NCBI RefSeq assembly: GCF_022682495.2
Contig: NC_071397.1
Coordinates: forward strand, 3,749,082-3,813,081
Reading direction: 5' to 3'
DNA length: 64,000 bases
Source of the DNA: Desmodus rotundus
Taxonomy: Eukaryota; Chordata; Mammalia; Chiroptera; Phyllostomidae
Shown here: positions 57,358 through 64,000 of the stretch, piece after piece
Layout of the letters: every line of letters begins with the position of its first letter
Position numbering within the stretch: the stretch's first letter is position 1
The notes under the pieces: model-generated
Told to the model about the DNA's origin: nothing
Database searches by the model: none
What the model saw: only the letters and a program-made list of their open reading frames with translations
Program-made: the position numbers and the translations under genes

Positions 57358-59098
57358 TTCTGTTTTAGCCAAGATGGGATAACAGAAACTGGATTTACCA
57401 TCTTGATTGAAACAACAAAAGCAGACAAAATACACAGAGCAACAGATTTTAAGATCCTGGACATCAGGCAATAAAATCAGTGATCCCTGAGAGAAGGTAA
57501 AAAATGAACTGAAGCCTACGATTGTCCCATTTTACTGCCTTGAGATTTTCCACGCAGGCCCCTTAGGTTAAACACATGGAGTTGAGAGACTAAGGCAGCT
57601 ATAGTTCATAAAATAAGGCACCAGTACGAGAGACGAGAGAACTGCAGAAAGAGAGAGCCCTGCAGATCTGTAGATGGCCCCCCTCACATATTTAGCAGTG
57701 TGCTCATCAGAACAGGTATAGGAGGAAACTACCAGACGCAGACAGAGATCACCTGGAAGGGTTAGAAGAAATAGTGCCCAGCATTCTCAAAGGGCACCAA
57801 CAGTGTGTGTTCTCATCAAAAAGACTAGCAAAATTGTCATCAGCTTACACATACATGGTCAACTAATTTATGACAGGAGACTGTCCTTCCCACGAATATA
57901 CAACATGGAAAGGACAGGCTCTTCAATACACGGTTGGAAAAACTGGATAGCCACATGCCAAGGACCATCCATCCCACACCATATCCCCAAATTAACTCAA
58001 AATAAATTGAAGACTTAACCATAAGAGCTGAAACCATAAAACTCCTAGAAGAAAACACAGGCGATAGCTCCTTGATATAGGTCTGACAATGATTTTTCCG
58101 GACTTGACACCAAAATCAAACGTAAAAAAACCCAAAATAAACAAGTGGGACTACACCAAACTGAAGATCTTCTGCATGCATCAACTGAAAGAAAAGGCAA
58201 CCTACAGAATGGGAGAAAATACCTGGTAAGAGGCCAAATGTCCAAAACATGTAAGAAGGTTACATATCTCAACAGAAAAAAACTCAATCTGATTAAAAAA
58301 TGAGCAGAGGGCCTGAATAGACATTTTTCCAAAGACATGCAGATGGCCAACAGGTACATGGAAAGGTGCTCAACATCACCAATCATCAGGGAGATGCAAA
58401 TCTAGACCACAATGAGATACCGCCCTCCATCTGTCAGAAAGGCTGTTATCAAAAAGACAAGAGATGACAAGAGTTGGTGAAGAGTTGGTGGAGTAAAGGG
58501 AGCTCTTGTGCACTGTTGGTGGGAATGTAAATTGGTACAGACACTATGGAAAACAGTATGGCATTTCCTTAAAAAAAAAAAAATTACCATACGAAAGAGC
58601 AATTCCACTTCTAGGTATCTATCTGAAGGAAATGAAAACATAGGTCAAAGAAATATCTGGACGCCCATGTCATTACAGCGTTATTCACAACAGCCAAGAC
58701 AGGGAAACAGTCTACCTGTTCATTGAGGAATGGACAGCATGAATGGATAAAGAAGAGGTGGTATATACACACCATGGAGTATTATTCAGCCATAGAAAGG
58801 AAATCCCACCACTTGTGACAACATGCATAGGCCTTGAAGGCACTATGTTGAGTGAAGTAAGTCAGAGAGAGAAAGATCACTCATATGTGGAACCTTAACA
58901 AAACAAAACAACCCCCCCCCCCAATTTATAGATAGGCAGAACAGATTGGTGGTTGTCAGAGGTGGGGGAAATGGGTGAAGGTGGTCAAAAGGTACAAACT
59001 TCCAGTTTTAACACAATACTGTACTATGTATTATCACTATGTTGTACACCTAAAACTAACAGTATTGTATGTCAAATATATTTCAACTTTAAAAAAAG
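57358..59098 (+). mobile_element. L1 LINE with large internal deletion
   Basis: It begins with an L1 5' end (CTTCTGTTTTAGCCAAGATGGG). At about 57830 it jumps straight to the ORF2 C-terminal region (ATGGTCAACTAATTTATGACAG, then AAAACTCCTAGAAGAAAACACAGG). It ends with a 3' UTR and A-tail near 59098. ORF1 and most of ORF2 are missing. It is antisense to SRPK1 and inactive. Confidence 0.78.
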
Positions 59099-59460
59099 AC
59101 TAGAAAAATTTGTAGTCATGGAGCATTGGGTAGTGATCAGACCTACCCAATCTACCAAAGATCCATGTGCCTGGTCCAGATCCATCTACCAAATCATAAA
59201 AGTAAAATTGAAAAGGACCAAACTGTTTCCAAGTAACATAACTGCTTCCCAGAACAAAGCTCAAGAAGACGCATAGGAATAAAAAACACCCAGCAGCCAG
59301 GAAGTAAAAAGTCACAATGTCTCAAAGATTACCAGGCAGGAAAGATGCAGGAAATTGTTATCTGAAAATTAGAACATTCAACCATTTGAAAATGACCCGG
59401 GACTGTCACAGAAATTAGAATTAGCAGACAAAATTAAATTTATAGCTGTATTATATAATT

Positions 59461-59623
59461 TTAAAAAATGTATTGATTTTAGAGAGAGAGAAACATTCAT
59501 TTCTTGTTCCACATTTATGCAGTCATCGGTTAACTTTTGTATGTGCCCTGACCAGAGATCAAACCTGCAACCTTGGTGTACTGGGACGATGCTCTAATGA
59601 ACTGTGAGCTACCCCAGCCAGGG
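59461..59623 (-). repeat. VES-related SINE, shortened
   Basis: On the minus strand the head CCCTGGCTGGGGTAGCTCACAG is clear, followed by a degraded body (GGTTTGATCTCTGGTCAGGGCAC) and a short tail. It is older than the other copies. Confidence 0.8.
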
Positions 59624-60520
59624 TTTCTGTAGAGACACAGAAAGTATAAAATAATAGGCCCAAAATTGAACTTCTGAGATAAAAAGCACAACGTGAGAGA
59701 TGAAAAAAATACTGGATGGGATAAATGGCACATAAGGAACTGCAGAGTAAGATTAGTGAACTTGAAGGCATAGCAATAGAAACTATCCAAAGTAAAAAAC
59801 AGAAAAAATATAAGCCAACCAACCAAACAGCTCACACAACCCCCAGGAGTAAGCGGCAGTGGTCAATTTCCAGTGACTCTAGAAAAGGGAGGAGGAAAAA
59901 GAAATGAAGGCACTGCTCCTTACAATAGGTCAAGGAATCACAAAAGAAATTAATGGCAGCGATCAAACCAGCAGCGAAGTGCACTCCTAATGCTTGGATT
60001 CTGTTCACCATTTCCTGCTCAATGGAATTAGGGCTTCTTAGAGAAACGGATCATTCCAGGTTTGGCGAGGACATGTACAAGACGACCCTGAAACATTTTC
60101 ATGTGCCAAATAATAAACTGTCAAAGACCTTATGTGGATCCCGACTCAAGTAAGAATAAAAAAAACTGAAAGAAAAAACGAGGCATTTGGAGATACTGAA
60201 GTACGTACTAGATACCAATGACTAAAAAGCTGGTCCCAATTTTTTTTAGGTATGATGATTGTGTTGAGGTTGTATTTTAAGAGAGTCCTTGTCTTTTGGA
60301 CATACATTCTAAAATAATTATGGATGAAATAATGTATCTAATGTCGGTCACAAAATTATTAGGGGGCACAGACAAAACAATATTGGTTTTGAGTTGACAA
60401 TGCCTGAAATGGGTAATGGATCCATGGGGATTCATTATTCTACTTTTTGTATATGTGAAATATACCACCAGGATTTATAAAAATGCAGATTCCTTACAAA
60501 AATAATTGGGTAAAAAGATG

Positions 60521-63010
60521 AGACTTTTGGTCAAGATGGCAGCACAGGCAGACAGGGCTCACCTCTTTGCACAACCATATCAAAATTAAAACTAAAATAT
60601 AAAACAACCATCACTCAAAACCATCAGAAATAGAGTTGAATGGAAGTCTGACACTGGAATTAAAGAAACCACATCCATCCAGACTGGTAGGAGGGGTGCA
60701 GATGCGAAATGGGCTGGTCTCTCACCCATGGGTGGTGGATAAAAATTTGGGAGGGATATCTCAGGAGTGAGCAGGCCCCACCCCACACCTGTCCCCACAG
60801 CTCAGGATTCCAGTGCCAGAAAAATAAGTCCCCACTTCTGGCTGCAAAAACCAGTGGGGATTGAGGTGGTGGAAGAAACTTCTGGTGCTCAAGCAATTCC
60901 TCTTAAAGAATCGACACACAGACTCAACTACTCAAACTTACTCTAAGCTCCAGCACCAAGGTGGCAGCTTGAAGGGCAGAGTGGTATACTGGGAGAGGCT
61001 GAAGTGTCTGGCATCAAGGCAAGCAGAGGCCACTGTACCCTTTCTGAGCCTTCCCTCCAAATAGCCATGGTGTGGGCAGGCTAGTGCTATATTTGAGACT
61101 TCATCAACCTAATAGTTTGACAGCCCTGGAGATTCCCAGAGACTCTGCCCCACCCAATTTATAGGCCCACCCAAGCTGCTTTTCCATATGAATCTTTGGT
61201 CTTGGCTCATGCTTCACAACTTCCTAAATCCTATCAAATAAGCAACAACTGGCCTCAGTGAGCCCCAGGCTGGGCACTAGCAGCAGCCAGATTAGTTTCA
61301 TAGCCTGGCTTGGTCTGGGAATCTCTAAGCCTCGCACAAGTAGCAACCTTCTCAGATTGCTCAGGAAGGGTGACCGTAGGCAAAACATAGGTGGGGGCTG
61401 ACCTTGACCTACATCACCTGGGAAACCCCAGGGTCAGCTACAGACCACCACTTCAGAGCACCACCACCCGGACCCTAAATAGCCGATTGCCCATGGAGGG
61501 CAGAGGTTGGTGGTCAGTGGTCACAGCCAGTCCTTGCAAGCTGACTGGCCTGGGTAAATCCCTCCCATTCATCTGCCAACAGCTAACAAGGCTCAACTAC
61601 AAGAGAAGGGTGTACTCAGCTCATACAAAGGGTGTACTTCAAATACTCATAGCTTGGGTGATAGGGGAGGCTGTGCCACTGGACCCTACGGGACATCTAC
61701 TACATTAAGGCACACAACAAAGACAGGGAGTCATAGCAGTTCTACCTAAAACATAGAAACAAACACAGGGAGGCTGCCAAAATGAGGAGACAAAGAAACA
61801 TGGCCCAAATGTAAGAACAGATCAAAACACCAGAAAAAGAGCTAAATGCAATGGAGATAAGCAATCTATCAGGTGTAGAGTTCAAAACACTGAACTCAGT
61901 GAAGACCTTAACAGCATAAAAAAGATCTAGTCAGAAATGAAGGCTACACTAATTGAAATAAGGATCAATTTATAAGGAAACAGCAGTAGAGTGGATCTTG
62001 CCAAGAATCAAATCAATGATTTGGAACATAAGGAAGCAAAAAACAACCACGGGGAACAACAAGAAGACAAAAGAATCTAAAAAAGTAAGGATAGTATAAG
62101 CAGCTTCTGGGATGACTTCAAGAGGCCCAGCATTCACATCATACTGGTGCCAGAAGGAGAAGAGAAAGGGCAAGAAATTTGAAATCTATTTGAAAAAATA
62201 ATGAAAGAAAAATTCCTTAATTTGGTGAAGGAAATAAGACACACACGTTCAGGAAGCACAGAGGGTCCTAATCAAGTTGGACCCAAAGAGGACCCAACCA
62301 AGACACATCACAATTAAAATGCCAACGTTTAAAGATAGTTACCTACAAAGGAGGTCCCGTAAGACTGTCAGATGACTTCTCAAAAGAAACTTTGCAGAGA
62401 AGAAGGGGCTGGTAAGACGTATTCAAAGTGATAAAAAGCAAGGACCTACAACCAAGATTACTCCATTCAGGAAGGCTATCGTTTAGAATGGAAGGGCAGA
62501 TAAAGTGCTTCCCAGATAAGGTAAAACTAAAGGAATTTATCATCACCGAGCCATTACTACATGAAATGTTAAAGGGACCTACTTAAGAAAAAGATTAAAA
62601 ATGATTAACATTAAACTCACTTAAACAAACTTACTAAACAAACTTACAACTACCAATAACTGAATCTAAAAAACAAAAACAAACTAAGCAAACAACTAGA
62701 ACAGGATCGTAGGTATGGGAAGCATTTGGAGGGTATCAGCTGGGAGGTGGAAGGGGTAAGGAGGGGGAAATGGTGCAGGAATCAAGAAGTATAATTGGTA
62801 GGAACAAAACAGACAGTGGAATGTTAAGAATAGTATAGGAAAGGGAGAAGCCAAAGAACTTTTATATGTATGCCCCATGGTCATGAACCAAGCAGGGGTT
62901 GGGGGGAGAGATGCTGGAGGGAAGGAAGGTACCAGGCAGAGAGGGGCAAAGGGAAAAGAAATTGGGACAGCTGTAACAGAATAATCAATAATATATACTT
63001 AAAAGGATAG
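60521..63010 (+). mobile_element. HAL1-like (half-L1) retroelement, copy 2, near full length
   Basis: It begins GACTTTTGGTCAAGATGGCAGC, a LINE 5' end. A GC-rich 5' region of about 1.2 kb follows. A degraded ORF1-like region (about 61760-62590) shares the blocks of copy 1 (CCAGAAGGAGAAGAG; AGAATGGAAGGGCAGATAAAGTGCTTCC). It ends with the same tail as copy 1 (GGGACAGCTGTAACAG, ATAATCAATAATATATACTT) at about 63000. It contains no ORF2 segment. Multiple stops break ORF1. Confidence 0.8.
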
Positions 63011-63971
63011 ATGAAAAAAGATTTCTTGGGGAGAGGGTGTCAAGAAAAAAACAAAAGGGTGAACACTAAATAAGTAAGAGGCACATTTAGAATGCATTTT
63101 GAACAAGAGGAGCTAACAAAAGAGGCAAAAAATATCCTAAAAACACAGTAGGTCACACAGGTAGCCAATAAAGACATGTACTGGCTAACGTCCCATATTA
63201 CGTATAGACCAGCTAGCTGTTGTTTGTCTCTTCTCTCCTCTCACCACCCAATGCAAATAGAACAAACCTATTTATATTGAAGTCTACATAACTTTCTAGT
63301 TCATGGTTCTTTATATTTTGATATGAGAAAAGATAGTCCTCCAGGGAAAAAGCAGTATACAAATCCCCCCAAAACAACACCCCCCCGAATATGTAATTGC
63401 ATGCAAGTATGCCTGTGTTGTGAACAGAGATGAGAAGAGAATAACCCATTAACTCTTAACTCAACGCTCTGAGTTGTACCCTTTTCAATCTCCAGCAGCA
63501 GATAATACAGTAGCCAAAATATCTGAGAGACAAGTAGGAAGAAGGGCAGAGAGAAGTGGCTAAGGACAAAGGGAGAAATGAGCAAAATAGTAATTCAGTG
63601 GATAGAAACTGCAGAGTAACCATCTGGTAATGTTTTGAAAATATCTTGGAGCTTGAAATTCAAATCTATTAGATATTTTAATAATTTTTAAAAAGCCTTC
63701 TTGCATTGGGTCAAATAAAGCCACTCAGTATTACAAAGGAGACTATTTAGAATATTTCTACCATCTTATTTGTAACCTTCCCAAATTAGAGAAATGTGGT
63801 ACAATACAAGATCAAATAATACAAAAACAGAATTAATGGCCATCATGAGATCCTATATGTTTTTATTTCTTGGTTAGCCTTCTTATTTGGACCTCCCCAC
63901 CCCCAAACAAACAGTAAGCCATCTAAAAAGTGACCATCATAGACAAAAGATACGGTTTTTAAGTGGACTGA

Positions 63972-64000
63972 TTCTTGGACTTCCAGCCAAGATGGAGGAG
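63972..64000 (+). mobile_element. LINE 5' end cut by window edge
   Basis: 'TTCCAGCCAAGATGGAGGAG' is the typical start of an L1/HAL1 element. The rest lies outside the window. Confidence 0.6.

Overview
This window is nuclear DNA from a mammal, most likely a yangochiropteran (vesper-type) bat. Genes are split into exons with GT/AG junctions. Roughly a dozen tRNA-derived SINEs of the VES type carry the conserved CCCTGGCTGGTGTAGCTCAG head, together with L1/half-L1 LINEs, a mariner and a hAT-type DNA element. The gene order CLPS - LHFPL5 - SRPK1 is the one known from human chromosome 6p21.31.

Layout. CLPS (pancreatic colipase) is complete on the minus strand at 384-2158, with three coding exons and 112 codons. 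A candidate TATA-like element and a PTF1-like site lie upstream. The 2.4-11.3 kb stretch is intergenic: old MIR and L1 pieces, VES SINEs, and a processed OSTC pseudogene (9613-10650) sitting in a stack of older repeats. LHFPL5 (hair-cell mechanotransduction subunit) is complete on the plus strand, with coding exons at 11923-12334, 18021-18257 and 23191-23201 and 219 codons. A CpG island covers its 5' end. From 23.2 to 29.7 kb lies LHFPL5 3' flank and intergenic DNA. SRPK1 (SR-protein kinase) lies on the minus strand, with its 3' UTR at about 29.7-32.0 kb and ten coding exons between 32023 and 55956. These encode about the last 495 residues. The first exons, including the ATP-binding lobe start, lie beyond 64000. 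Its introns are packed with L1, half-L1 (HAL1-like), SINE and DNA-transposon insertions.

The three genes do unrelated jobs: fat digestion, hearing and splicing control. There is no operon-like logic.

The most interesting signal is a second, divergent copy of an SRPK1 kinase-domain exon at 33911-34002 (minus). It lies about 300 bases upstream of the normal exon in the direction of transcription, with an acceptor in the same phase. It encodes an alternative version of the alphaG/docking-groove segment and keeps the positions equivalent to human D564 and E571. Its best donors shift the frame, so it looks like either a poison exon controlling SRPK1 level or a decaying mutually exclusive exon. 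I cannot tell from sequence alone whether this is already described.
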